From positions 1 to 28,594 of the forward strand of contig UQDP01000023.1 in assembly GCA_900539845.1 (NCBI GenBank): a stretch of DNA of 28,594 nt, written 5' to 3'. Position 1 is the stretch's first letter. The number at the start of each line of letters is the position of its first letter. This DNA comes from an uncultured Oscillospiraceae bacterium. GTDB taxonomy: Bacteria > Bacillota > Clostridia > Oscillospirales > Acutalibacteraceae. Of the stretch, positions 1 through 6,916 are shown one piece after another. A program made the translations under genes and the position numbers. The notes below the pieces were generated by a model that saw nothing but the letters and a program-made list of their open reading frames with translations, was not told where the DNA came from and searched no databases.

Positions 1-2
1 AT

Positions 3-53
3 AAGACGGATTTATTTTTTCGCGCGGTTCAGCCGACTTTATCGACAGCCTGA
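3..53 (+). CDS. possible C-terminal tail of an upstream gene (partial)
   Basis: One forward frame is open from the left edge to a TGA at 51-53, and a terminator hairpin begins at that stop. This is what the 3' end of an upstream gene looks like. Only 16 residues are visible, so no family can be named. Another forward frame ending at 62-64 also looks protein-like, but it has a stop at 2-4. Confidence 0.2.
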   Translation, partial: KTDLFFRAVQPTLSTA

Positions 54-90
54 AATCGGAATAAACCCATGTTTATTCCGATTTCTTTTT
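53..90 (+). terminator. rho-independent terminator
   Basis: A perfect 14-bp stem (53-66 with 71-84) has a 4-nt loop and is followed by a T-rich run (CTTTTT). It ends the transcript entering from the left and separates it from the two-component operon promoter at 96-127. Confidence 0.85.
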
Positions 91-95
91 ATATT

Positions 96-127
96 CTAAC
101 AAAACTTTAACAATTATATGATATGAT
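96..127 (+). promoter_or_regulatory. promoter with tandem PhoP/PhoB-like hexamers, two-component operon
   Basis: CTAACA (96-101) and TTAACA (107-112) are 11 bp apart start to start. TATGAT (122-127) follows after exactly 9 bp and is a good -10. There is no consensus -35, so the hexamers occupy that place, as in activator-dependent PhoB/PhoP promoters. The start codon is at 155. The same layout recurs at 3766-3819 on the other strand. Inference: the response regulator encoded here regulates its own operon. Confidence 0.55.
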
Positions 128-154
128 ATTAAAAAACTGCGGGAGGCAGACGAG

Positions 155-826
155 ATGTTTAACATTCTTGTGGTTGAGGATGACAGAGAGCAGAACCGCG
201 CCGTGTGCGCATATCTGAATGCAAGCGGATATGAAACAACAGGCTGCCTCAGCGCGGACGAGGCGTATGACGCTATGTATTCCACGATGTTTGACCTGAT
301 CATATCGGACATCATGATGCCCGGCACGGACGGCTTTGCATTTACCAAAACGGTTCGCGAGCTGAATTCCGATATTCCGATACTGTTTATGACGGCAAGA
401 GATGACTTTTCCGCGAAAAGGCGCGGATTTCAGATTGGGATAGACGATTATATGGAAAAGCCCGTTGACCTTGAGGAGCTGACCCTGCGCATCGGCGCGC
501 TGCTCAGGCGGGCAAAGATTGCTTCAAGCAGAAGGCTTGAAATCGGATCGCTTACGCTTGATATGGACGAGCGCACCGCCACGGTAAACGGCGAAGAGAT
601 TCCGCTTACCGTGCGTGAATTCAATCTGCTCTACAAGCTGCTGTCATACCCCAAAAAGACCTTTACGAGAAATCAGCTTATGGATGAATTCTGGGATATT
701 GATTCCCCGTCCGGTCCCAGAACGGTTGATGTTTATATGACAAAGCTGCGCGAAAAATTCAAAAACTGCCCCGATTTTGAAATCGTAACCGTGCATGGGC
801 TTGGATATAAGGCGGTGCTGAAATGA
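155..826 (+). CDS. OmpR/PhoB-family response regulator
   Basis: This is a two-domain DNA-binding response regulator of 223 residues, the usual family length. The receiver domain (about 1-120) has the acidic pair D9/D10, phospho-acceptor D52 in SDIMMPGTDG, T80 and K102. A winged-helix effector domain (about 127-221) ends in RTVDVYMTKLREK and the wing GLGYKA. The start is supported by GGGAGG about 8 bp upstream. The stop overlaps the kinase start as ATGA (823-826), so the two proteins are translationally coupled and are almost certainly a cognate pair. Hexamer repeats before the gene suggest autoregulation. The stimulus cannot be read from the sequence. Confidence 0.95.
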   Translation: MFNILVVEDDREQNRAVCAYLNASGYETTGCLSADEAYDAMYSTMFDLIISDIMMPGTDGFAFTKTVRELNSDIPILFMTARDDFSAKRRGFQIGIDDYMEKPVDLEELTLRIGALLRRAKIASSRRLEIGSLTLDMDERTATVNGEEIPLTVREFNLLYKLLSYPKKTFTRNQLMDEFWDIDSPSGPRTVDVYMTKLREKFKNCPDFEIVTVHGLGYKAVLK

Positions 827-1905
827 CCGAACAGAAAAAACGCCAACGCACAAAAAAAATCCTGCTTCTGCTGCGCAGATATATCGTTTTTTTCCTTTCT
901 ATGTGTTTTCTGATCACCTGCTGCATGATGCTGTTTCTGCACACGGTAACATCCACCACCGGGCTTGAATTCGGCAAAGAGATCGTTGAGCGTGCGGCAA
1001 AGCTGACCTTTTTCAACGTTGTGCTCATCAGCGTTCTTTTTACGGCGATCGACGCCCTGCGCAGAGCCGTATTCATAAAACGACCGATTAAAAAGATAGC
1101 GGACTGCGCGGAAAGGATCATGCAGGGCGATTTCAGCGCAAGAATAGAAAAAAGCGATTCGGCACTGCTTGGAATGGGCGATTTCAGCGAGATTGCGGAT
1201 TACTTCAACAGAATGGCGCAGGAGCTTGGCAGCATCGAGACCCTGCGTACGGATTTTATTTCAAATGTTTCGCATGAACTGAAAACGCCGCTTGCGGTCA
1301 TTCAGAATTATGCAAGCCTGCTCGGCAAGCCGAATCTTTCCGAAAAAGAGCGGCTTGAATACGCGGCTTCCATACACAGCGCGGCGCAGGGGCTCAACAG
1401 TCTGATCACAAATATTCTGAAACTCAACAAGCTTGAAAACCAGCAGATTTTTCCGGCAAAGCAAAAATTTGACCTCGGCGAGCAGCTTCGTGAATGCCTG
1501 CTCTCGTTTGAGAACGCGTGGGAGAAAAAACAGCTGGAGATAAAAACGGATATCAAAGACGGGATGATCCTGCACAACGACAGCGAACTGCTTGAGATTG
1601 TGTGGAACAATCTTTTCTCAAACGCCGTTAAATTTACGGATACGGGCGGAACCATCTCCATCACCGCAGGAACAGACGGCGGTTTTGCCGTTGTTACGGT
1701 TGCGGATACCGGCTGCGGAATAGGGAAAAAGGACGGCAAACACATTTTTGAAAAATTCTATCAGGGCGACACCTCACACGCCACGGGCGGCAACGGACTC
1801 GGCCTTGCGCTTGTAAAACGAGTTGTGGACATTATAGACGGAGATATTTCCGTTGAAAGCGAACCGGGAAAAGGCAGCACTTTCACCGTGAGGATCCCCG
1901 AATGA
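823..1905 (+). CDS. membrane sensor histidine kinase
   Basis: This 360-residue kinase is the partner of the preceding regulator. Two membrane helices (about 17-38 and 60-80) enclose a very short external loop of about 20 residues, so it has no real extracellular sensor domain. A HAMP-like segment follows (about 82-135). The dimerisation/phosphoacceptor helix carries SNVSHELKTPLAVI with phosphorylated H151. The ATPase domain has N-box asparagines (about 263 and 267), the G1 motif DTGCGI (295-300), an F-box around 309-313 and the G2 motif GNGLGLAL (323-330). It overlaps both neighbours by ATGA. The short loop is typical of intramembrane-sensing kinases that take input from a membrane partner. 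Here the next gene encodes a multi-span protein, but that link is inference. Confidence 0.95.
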   Translation: MTEQKKRQRTKKILLLLRRYIVFFLSMCFLITCCMMLFLHTVTSTTGLEFGKEIVERAAKLTFFNVVLISVLFTAIDALRRAVFIKRPIKKIADCAERIMQGDFSARIEKSDSALLGMGDFSEIADYFNRMAQELGSIETLRTDFISNVSHELKTPLAVIQNYASLLGKPNLSEKERLEYAASIHSAAQGLNSLITNILKLNKLENQQIFPAKQKFDLGEQLRECLLSFENAWEKKQLEIKTDIKDGMILHNDSELLEIVWNNLFSNAVKFTDTGGTISITAGTDGGFAVVTVADTGCGIGKKDGKHIFEKFYQGDTSHATGGNGLGLALVKRVVDIIDGDISVESEPGKGSTFTVRIPE

Positions 1906-2831
1906 AAAAGCTGCGCACGGCTTTAAAAAGAGTTTTCTGCCTGAACGCGCCGCTGACCATGCTCATCTGTGTGCCGTCCTATATTCTGGTGGGGCTGGTG
2001 CTGAACGGAGTGATCACAGACCCGTTTGTGACGTATTGCGCCTATGCCGCGTCCGCTTACGCGCTCATCATCACGCTTACGCTTCTGCACCGGGCGGTAA
2101 AAAAATTCGCCGCCGGATTTTATAAGCTGCCGCTGATCAAAAAGATCATGAAAACACCTTTCGGCGCGCGCTTTTTCAGCAGCGTATCTTTCAGGACTCA
2201 AATATTCCTTTACCCCGGTCTGGCTGTAAATCTGATCTTTTGCACGATAAAATTCGTTTCCGGGATCCTCTATGATTCCGCCCGGCTGATATTTATCGCG
2301 TTTTATTATATCTTTCTTGCGCTTATACGTTTCTTTCTGGCGGTTTATTTCGGAAAAACAAAAAAACGAAACCAATCAATAGCCGAGGAGTACCGGCTCG
2401 CCCGTAAATGCGGAGTATTCATGATGCTCATGAATATCGTGCTGTCCGTTATGATGGCGCTGATCGTTACACAGAATCAGGGTGTGGAATACCCCGGATA
2501 TCTCATATATGTTATGGCGCTTTTCGCCTTTTACAACATAACCGTTGCATCCGTAAACGCGGCAAAAAGCAAAAAGCACGGCAGCCCGGTCGTTTCGGCG
2601 GCAAAAATCATCAGCCTTACTGCGGCGATGGTCTCCATGCTCTTTCTTGAAACAGCAATGCTGACCCGCTTCAGCACAGAGGGCGCGGTCTTCAGGCGGT
2701 ATATGACTTCTGTTTCAAGCGCCGTTATCTGCACCGTGGTGCTTGTAATGGCAATGTATATGATCATACATTCAACCATACAGCTTAACAAAGATGACAG
2801 CGGCACACTACAAAGGGAGAACAAATCATGA
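1902..2831 (+). CDS. eight-span membrane protein of unknown function, two-component operon
   Basis: I do not recognise a family. The 309-residue protein is strongly hydrophobic, with about eight predicted membrane helices (near 14-36, 42-62, 101-122, 127-150, 170-190, 198-217, 232-254 and 268-290). Basic segments lie between the second and third helices (65-100), around 151-169 and 222-227. There is no signal peptide with a cleavage site and no transporter or enzyme motif. It overlaps the kinase upstream and the small membrane gene downstream by ATGA, so all four proteins are made together. It could be the sensory partner of the kinase or the output of the system; the sequence does not decide. 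Confidence 0.85.
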   Translation: MKKLRTALKRVFCLNAPLTMLICVPSYILVGLVLNGVITDPFVTYCAYAASAYALIITLTLLHRAVKKFAAGFYKLPLIKKIMKTPFGARFFSSVSFRTQIFLYPGLAVNLIFCTIKFVSGILYDSARLIFIAFYYIFLALIRFFLAVYFGKTKKRNQSIAEEYRLARKCGVFMMLMNIVLSVMMALIVTQNQGVEYPGYLIYVMALFAFYNITVASVNAAKSKKHGSPVVSAAKIISLTAAMVSMLFLETAMLTRFSTEGAVFRRYMTSVSSAVICTVVLVMAMYMIIHSTIQLNKDDSGTLQRENKS

Positions 2832-3214
2832 AGAAAGAGAACGAAGATGCATTCAAATACACCTACTCCTCAAGAGAGCACTCGGAAATAGAAAGCATCG
2901 TAAAAAAATATCTTCCGGCACAGGAAAACGACTTGCAGCTCCTGAAAAAGCTTGACGGCGCAGTCACGAAAAAAGCCGCAGCGGCGGCAATAACGGCAGG
3001 CGTCATCGGCACGCTCGTGCTCGGCTTCGGAATGAGCTGCGTTACCGTCTGGCAGGAGACGCTTTTCGCGGCGGGCGTTATTGCTGGAATGATCGGCATT
3101 GCCCTTGCCGCCGCAGCTTATCCCATATACAAAGCCGTGCTTCGGCGGGAAAGAGAAAAAGCCGCGCCGCAGATCCTGCGCCTGGCAGACGAAATAAGAA
3201 AGAAAACAAAATAA
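2828..3214 (+). CDS. small two-span membrane protein, paralogue of the convergent gene
   Basis: A 128-residue protein. The N-terminus is soluble (1-48, with YTYS at 11-14 and a charged E..IV.KY stretch). Two membrane helices follow (about 50-74 and 80-103), then a basic tail with AYP.YK and APQIL.L. It shares these blocks in order with the minus-strand gene at 3331-3708, so the two are paralogues. From memory, similar small proteins in clostridial genomes are often auto-labelled dihydropteridine reductase. Nothing here supports an enzyme: no nucleotide-binding fold and no room for one. It is the last gene of the overlapped operon. Function unknown. Confidence 0.85.
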   Translation: MKKENEDAFKYTYSSREHSEIESIVKKYLPAQENDLQLLKKLDGAVTKKAAAAAITAGVIGTLVLGFGMSCVTVWQETLFAAGVIAGMIGIALAAAAYPIYKAVLRREREKAAPQILRLADEIRKKTK

Positions 3215-3250
3215 AAATCATTCCGAAAATCAGAAATTCCTCTGACTCAA

Positions 3251-3290
3251 AAAAAGAAGAACGCCGTTTCCGGGTCAGAGAAACGGCGTT
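3251..3290 (-). terminator. terminator of the minus-strand small membrane gene
   Basis: An 11-bp perfect stem (3260-3270 with 3280-3290) encloses a 9-nt loop. Read on the minus strand it is followed by a T-rich run (complement of the A-rich 3250-3259). In the plus direction there is no T run directly after the stem. A second small hairpin (3292-3297 with 3301-3306) lies beside it. The hairpin sits between the two convergent paralogues. Confidence 0.75.
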
Positions 3291-3330
3291 TGCTGCCCAA
3301 GGCAGCCTTAAAAGAGGTAAGGAACAGATC

Positions 3331-3708
3331 TTAAAGCTGTGCCTGACGGCTCAGTTCCAAGATCTGAGGGGCAACCTGTTTGCGCGCTTTCTGCACGGTC
3401 TTTTTGTAGACCGGGTAAGCACATACGATCACGGCTATGCCGACGATTCCTATGATGATGCCCAAAACAAAAAGGTTGGTGAAGACCATTGTGAGGCACA
3501 TTCCGATACCGAGCAGCAACGCGCCGATAACACCCACGCTGACCGATTTGACGGTCGCTTTCTTTTCAACGGTTCTGTCCAGCATTTTGATCTTTTCGGC
3601 TGTGGTTTCGGACGGGGTCTTTTCCCTGTATTTATCAACGATCTTTTCGACCTCGCTGTTTTCACCTGCCGAATACGTATAACTGTACTTTTCATCTTTG
3701 TAATTCAT
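3331..3708 (-). CDS. small two-span membrane protein, paralogue of the operon gene at 2828
   Basis: A 125-residue protein with the same plan as the 2828-3214 product: YTYS near the N-terminus, E.IV.KY, LD..V.KKA, then two membrane helices (about 52-76 and 79-101), GVIG.L.LG.GM, AYP.YK and a basic tail with APQIL.L. A strong Shine-Dalgarno AAGGAG lies about 8 bp before the ATG. It is a single-gene unit with its own terminator and a promoter that carries four TGTTTW hexamers at an exact 11-bp period. The promoter layout matches that of the two-component operon, so it is probably a target of that system. Function unknown. Confidence 0.85.
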   Translation of the reverse strand: MNYKDEKYSYTYSAGENSEVEKIVDKYREKTPSETTAEKIKMLDRTVEKKATVKSVSVGVIGALLLGIGMCLTMVFTNLFVLGIIIGIVGIAVIVCAYPVYKKTVQKARKQVAPQILELSRQAQL

Positions 3709-3741
3709 ATCAACATCTCCTTAACAAATTTCCGCCCGGAT

Positions 3742-4155
3742 TCATTTCCCCCGCGGTACATCCATACTATACCCCGGCTTTGTTTTGGGCGTGTTTTTGA
3801 AATGTTTAAGTTTTGTTAAAATGAAAAAAATCGGAGCAAAGCTGCCAAAACAGCCCTGCTCCGGGTTTGGAAAAAATATTTTTATACCGTAAAAGCAATT
3901 ATGGAACGGCAGTTTTATTAGCAACTGCGTTATTTTTTTTATATGTTTTGAAAAAACAACGCAGATTATGATTTCTATTGCGAGGACAATTCCCCAAATT
4001 GCGCCGTTCAAAAGGATATGCAATTCTAACGGAACCGACGTAAACCAATCGCCGTAATAATACTGCACGATTATGTATATCAAGTGAAGCACCGCAAAAA
4101 CCGCTGTGCCGGAAGTGAGTATCTGAAATATCCGCAGCAAAACAGGAGGTTTCAC
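3742..4155 (-). CDS. small membrane protein, probable frameshift in A8 run
   Basis: Unrecognised. The start is taken as the GTG at 4155-4153 because GAAAGGGG lies 7 bp upstream; an in-frame ATG at 4215 has no clear Shine-Dalgarno. Two membrane helices are visible (about residues 7-30 and 46-68). In the frame as given the protein continues to 137 residues, but the last part reads through a perfect terminator at 3824-3863, which is abnormal. The A8 run at 3940-3933 (minus) ends the well-behaved part. With one extra A, or a -1 slip at A_AAA_AAA, the protein would end after 85 residues at a TAA (3901-3899), just before the terminator. Either the sequence has an indel, the gene is mutated, or slippage is used. 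Confidence 0.55.
   Translation of the reverse strand: MKPPVLLRIFQILTSGTAVFAVLHLIYIIVQYYYGDWFTSVPLELHILLNGAIWGIVLAIEIIICVVFSKHIKKITQLLIKLPFHNCFYGIKIFFPNPEQGCFGSFAPIFFILTKLKHFKNTPKTKPGYSMDVPRGK
3766..3819 (-). promoter_or_regulatory. promoter with four 11-bp-spaced hexamers (response-regulator box)
   Basis: On the plus strand TGTTTT, TGTTTT, TGTTTA and TGTTAA begin at 3781, 3792, 3803 and 3814, an exact 11-bp period. On the minus strand this reads TTAACA-type repeats, the last one 9 bp before a -10 TATAGT (3771-3766). No -35 consensus exists; the repeats replace it. Spacing to the -10 is identical to that at 96-127. This matches the general form of PhoB/PhoP-family binding sites and suggests activation of the 3331-3708 gene. 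Confidence 0.65.
3824..3863 (-). terminator. rho-independent terminator
   Basis: The stem has two parts, 3832-3838 with 3857-3863 (7 bp) and 3841-3844 with 3851-3854 (4 bp), closed by a small internal loop. On the minus strand it is followed by A then seven T (3831-3824). It terminates the small membrane gene upstream and directly adjoins the regulatory repeats at 3781-3819 that serve the next minus gene. Confidence 0.85.
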
Positions 4156-4230
4156 AAGACAACCCCTTTCATATCTGTATATAAGCTGTATAGGCTGTTC
4201 TGTTGAAAAAAACATATATTCCCCAACTTT

Positions 4231-4259
4231 ATATTATCAGACCCAAACGAGTATTGCAA
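4231..4259 (-). promoter_or_regulatory. sigma-A promoter of the small membrane gene
   Basis: On the minus strand TTGCAA (4259-4254) is followed after 17 bp by TAATAT (4236-4231). It lies about 75 bp before the GTG start at 4155. Confidence 0.5.
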
Positions 4260-4303
4260 GAATATTTCAGAAACACAAAAACAGGCGGCTCATCACCGAA
4301 AAG

Positions 4304-4340
4304 ATAAAAAGCGCTGAGGTCATAACGGTCTCAGCGCTTT
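4304..4340 (-). terminator. terminator of the GHMP sugar kinase gene
   Basis: An 11-bp perfect stem (4308-4318 with 4330-4340) has an 11-nt loop. On the minus strand a T-rich run follows (complement of 4304-4310). It lies about 50 bp after the kinase stop codon. In the plus direction the trailing T run is weaker. Confidence 0.75.
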
Positions 4341-4390
4341 GTTATTATATCTGATATTCTTATACTGCTGCCTCGGTTGGCAATAACGAT

Positions 4391-5563
4391 TTATAGTTTC
4401 ACGCCGTCCGCGGTGCGGCAGAAGCGTATGGAAAAATCATCCTTATACTGCGGATAAACGGCAAGATACTCCTCTTTCAAAAAAGCCTCAATCTCTTCCC
4501 GCTTTGCCGGATCGATAAGCGCAACGGACGAACCGTTAAAGCCCGCGCCGCTGAATCTGCCGCCGTAGATACCGGGGCATTTCAGCATGATCTCATAAAG
4601 CGTTTTCAGCTCCGGCGAGCCGGTTTCCCAATTATAAATAGAAGAATGACCCGATTCAAACATGATTCTTCCGAATTCCGCGATATCGCCGTTTTCCCAC
4701 GCCTTTGCGCCGCGCTGCACACGAGAGAATTCGCCGTAGAAATGCTCCGCTCTTCTGCGCCATGCAGGCGGGATCTTGCTTTTATACTCGTCAAATATCT
4801 CGCGCGGCACATCGCGCATATAGGAATCCTTAAAGCTGCCGTAAGGTATGCCGGCGAAGGCGCGAAGGGCAAAGGACGCCGCTTTTGCCTCGTCCACCCT
4901 GGAATTAAAAGCAGTGCCTGCCAGCTTTCGCTCTCTGCCGGAAAAAATAACGGCAAATTCATAAGGCGGCATCTTTTCGCTTGTGGGAATGAGCTTATAA
5001 CTGTCATCAAGCGTATCAAGAAACAGCAGATGGTCTTTTTTGGAATAGACCTCACAGCTCTGATCCATCTTGCCCACATTCATTTCAAGATAATCGTGCT
5101 CGGCATAGAGGGCGAGATCGATAAGCTGTGCCCTTGTAAGCTCAATATCGTTTATTTTGCATATCGCACAGATATAAGAGATGAGCACTGCCGCGGACGA
5201 GGAAAGACCGCCGACGGGCAGGCTGCCGTATATCAACCCGATCATTCCCTTTTCAACCCTGTGTTTTCTTTTGACGGAAACGAAAGCCGCACGCGCAAAA
5301 TCGCCCCAGTCATATACCCTTTCGGCAAGCTCAAACGCCGAGAATTCGGCACAGCCCTCAAAATTTTCACTGTAAAGCTGAACCGTGCCGTCCTGTGTAG
5401 GCAGAAACGCAAGTGTAACACCCTCGTCAATCGCAAAGCCCGATATCAGCCCGTGCTGATAATCGGAATGCGCGCCCACGGGGGCGATTCGGTAAGGGCA
5501 GTAAACGGAAAGAGGCGTTTCGGCAGTGTTGAACTTTTTTTTGAATGCATCTGCAAGGATCAT
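4391..5563 (-). CDS. GHMP-family sugar kinase (galactokinase / galacturonokinase-like)
   Basis: This cytoplasmic enzyme should phosphorylate a hexose or hexuronic acid at C1 with ATP. It has 390 residues, the length of galactokinases. GHMP motif 1 is CPYRIAPVGAHSDYQHG (22-38), motif 2 is PVGGLSSSAAV (116-126) and motif 3 is GGRFSGAGFNG (334-344). D167 in GKMDQSCEV is the likely catalytic base and R25 its partner. Motif 1 is not the classical galactokinase GRVNLIGEHTDY. The PYRI..GAH.D form resembles, from memory, plant galacturonokinase and related bacterial proteins, so galacturonate or another sugar may be the substrate. It stands alone, without galT or galE, and is divergent from a glycan cluster that contains UDP-galactopyranose mutase. 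The Shine-Dalgarno (GGTGA) is weak. Confidence 0.85.
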   Translation of the reverse strand: MILADAFKKKFNTAETPLSVYCPYRIAPVGAHSDYQHGLISGFAIDEGVTLAFLPTQDGTVQLYSENFEGCAEFSAFELAERVYDWGDFARAAFVSVKRKHRVEKGMIGLIYGSLPVGGLSSSAAVLISYICAICKINDIELTRAQLIDLALYAEHDYLEMNVGKMDQSCEVYSKKDHLLFLDTLDDSYKLIPTSEKMPPYEFAVIFSGRERKLAGTAFNSRVDEAKAASFALRAFAGIPYGSFKDSYMRDVPREIFDEYKSKIPPAWRRRAEHFYGEFSRVQRGAKAWENGDIAEFGRIMFESGHSSIYNWETGSPELKTLYEIMLKCPGIYGGRFSGAGFNGSSVALIDPAKREEIEAFLKEEYLAVYPQYKDDFSIRFCRTADGVKL

Positions 5564-5609
5564 AATTTTTCACCGTGTTTTTAAAATTTTAACAAAAATT
5601 AACATTTTT

Positions 5610-5638
5610 ATTTTAACATAAAGGAAATATCTTGGCAA
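5610..5638 (-). promoter_or_regulatory. sigma-A promoter of the sugar kinase gene
   Basis: On the minus strand TTGCCA (5638-5633) is followed after 17 bp by TAAAAT (5615-5610). It gives a leader of about 40 nt before the ATG at 5563. Confidence 0.55.
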
Positions 5639-5688
5639 CACAATTATCAAAAGCGCATATTCTATCCGCTGCTTAAATTTATTTTTGA

Positions 5689-5717
5689 TTGACACTATAT
5701 TTAATATAATATATAAT
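5689..5717 (+). promoter_or_regulatory. consensus sigma-A promoter of the glycan cluster
   Basis: TTGACA (5689-5694), a 17-bp spacer and TATAAT (5712-5717) form a perfect consensus promoter in an AT-rich stretch. Transcription would start near 5725, about 50 nt before the first glycosyltransferase gene. Confidence 0.85.
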
Positions 5718-5773
5718 GTAAATAATTATAGTGGAATTATGCACCTATACACATAAAGCAAGAAAGAAAAAGA

Positions 5774-6904
5774 ATGAAAAATGTTAAAGTTTCCGTTATA
5801 ATCCCGGTCTACAACGCGGAAAAATATCTTGAAAAATGCCTTGACAGCGTAACGCGTCAAACCCTTTCGGAAATGGAGATCATCTGCGTGGACGACGGCT
5901 CCGCAGACTCCTCGTTGGAAATTCTGGAGCGATATGCCGCGTCTGACCCGCGTATCTTAATAAAACGCCAGCAGAATCTTTTTGCCGGAGCGGCAAGAAA
6001 CAACGGCATGGATACCGCAAAAGGAAAATATCTTGTCTTCTGGGATTCGGACGATTATTTTGAGAAAAACGCGCTTGAAACGCTTTACAAAAAATGTGAA
6101 AAGGAACAGGCGGATATCTGCCTGTGCGGCGCGTTCACCGTTGACGGCGAAACGGGAAAAAGAGCCGTGGACGAAACCTTTTTAAAACGGCGCTTTCTGC
6201 CCAAAGGCTCTGTTTTTTCCATAAAAACGAACCCGGAATATATCTTCAACATGGCGTCGAACACGCCGTGGCAGCGCATGTTCAGGGCGGACTTCGTGAA
6301 AGCGCATGGTCTTCGATTTCAGGATCTGCGCCACGCGAACGACACATATTTCGTGCTTTGCGCCATGTTTTATGCCGAAAGGATAACATACACCGAAAAG
6401 CCGCTTGTGAATTACAGAACGAACAACGCTTTAAGCGTTACGGGCAGCGCGTCAAAGGATCCCCTCTGCGCCTACAAGGCTTACGCTGCGGTCTATGAAG
6501 AACTTGGGAAGGCAGGACTTTCCGGCAAGGCGCTGCAAAGCTTTCATTCAAAGCTGCTTTCGGGGCTTATCCGTGAAATTATGCTGCAAACGGATGAAAA
6601 CGGGCTTAAAACGGCGTATTACAAGATACGCGATGAGGGATTTGCGTTTTTCGGTCTGGATAAACACACGGAGCCGGACTATTATTATTTTAAAAGTGAT
6701 TACGAGGACATGCTTTTTATCAGAGAGCATGCGCTTTCGGAATTTCTTATATATAAATACAGAAAAGAGAACCGTGCAAGGCTTTTCTACAAGCAAAAAG
6801 CTGAAAAAAGCCCTGTGATCCGCTTTGCAAGGAAAGCGGCAAGGCTTTTGCCGGCAAACAGCAGTCTTTATGACATAGGCAAGCGCATATTGCACTTTAA
6901 ATAA
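5774..6904 (+). CDS. GT2 family glycosyltransferase
   Basis: An inverting GT-A-fold sugar transferase of 376 residues. The N-terminus has the GT2 signature VKVSVIIPVYNAEKYL (4-19). The nucleotide-binding motif DDG is at 40-42 and the metal-binding DSDD at 91-94 (FWDSDDYF). The rest is an acceptor-side helical domain with no membrane helix. Donor and acceptor sugars cannot be read from the sequence. It is first in the cluster, downstream of a consensus promoter. The Shine-Dalgarno is weak and purine-rich. The downstream gene encodes UDP-galactopyranose mutase, so one of the cluster enzymes probably transfers galactofuranose. Confidence 0.92.
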   Translation: MKNVKVSVIIPVYNAEKYLEKCLDSVTRQTLSEMEIICVDDGSADSSLEILERYAASDPRILIKRQQNLFAGAARNNGMDTAKGKYLVFWDSDDYFEKNALETLYKKCEKEQADICLCGAFTVDGETGKRAVDETFLKRRFLPKGSVFSIKTNPEYIFNMASNTPWQRMFRADFVKAHGLRFQDLRHANDTYFVLCAMFYAERITYTEKPLVNYRTNNALSVTGSASKDPLCAYKAYAAVYEELGKAGLSGKALQSFHSKLLSGLIREIMLQTDENGLKTAYYKIRDEGFAFFGLDKHTEPDYYYFKSDYEDMLFIREHALSEFLIYKYRKENRARLFYKQKAEKSPVIRFARKAARLLPANSSLYDIGKRILHFK

Positions 6905-6916
6905 TCAGGAGCGTAA

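Noticed and set aside
4646..5584. Long open frame (312 codons) opposite the sugar kinase
   Set aside because: Antisense to a gene with clear GHMP motifs; the codon pattern is the shadow of that gene.
5589..5618. Three TTAACA hexamers near the sugar kinase promoter, like the response-regulator boxes
   Set aside because: Spacing is irregular (periods of 10 and 14), orientation points away from the kinase and no -10 follows at 9 bp. The stretch is simply AT-rich.
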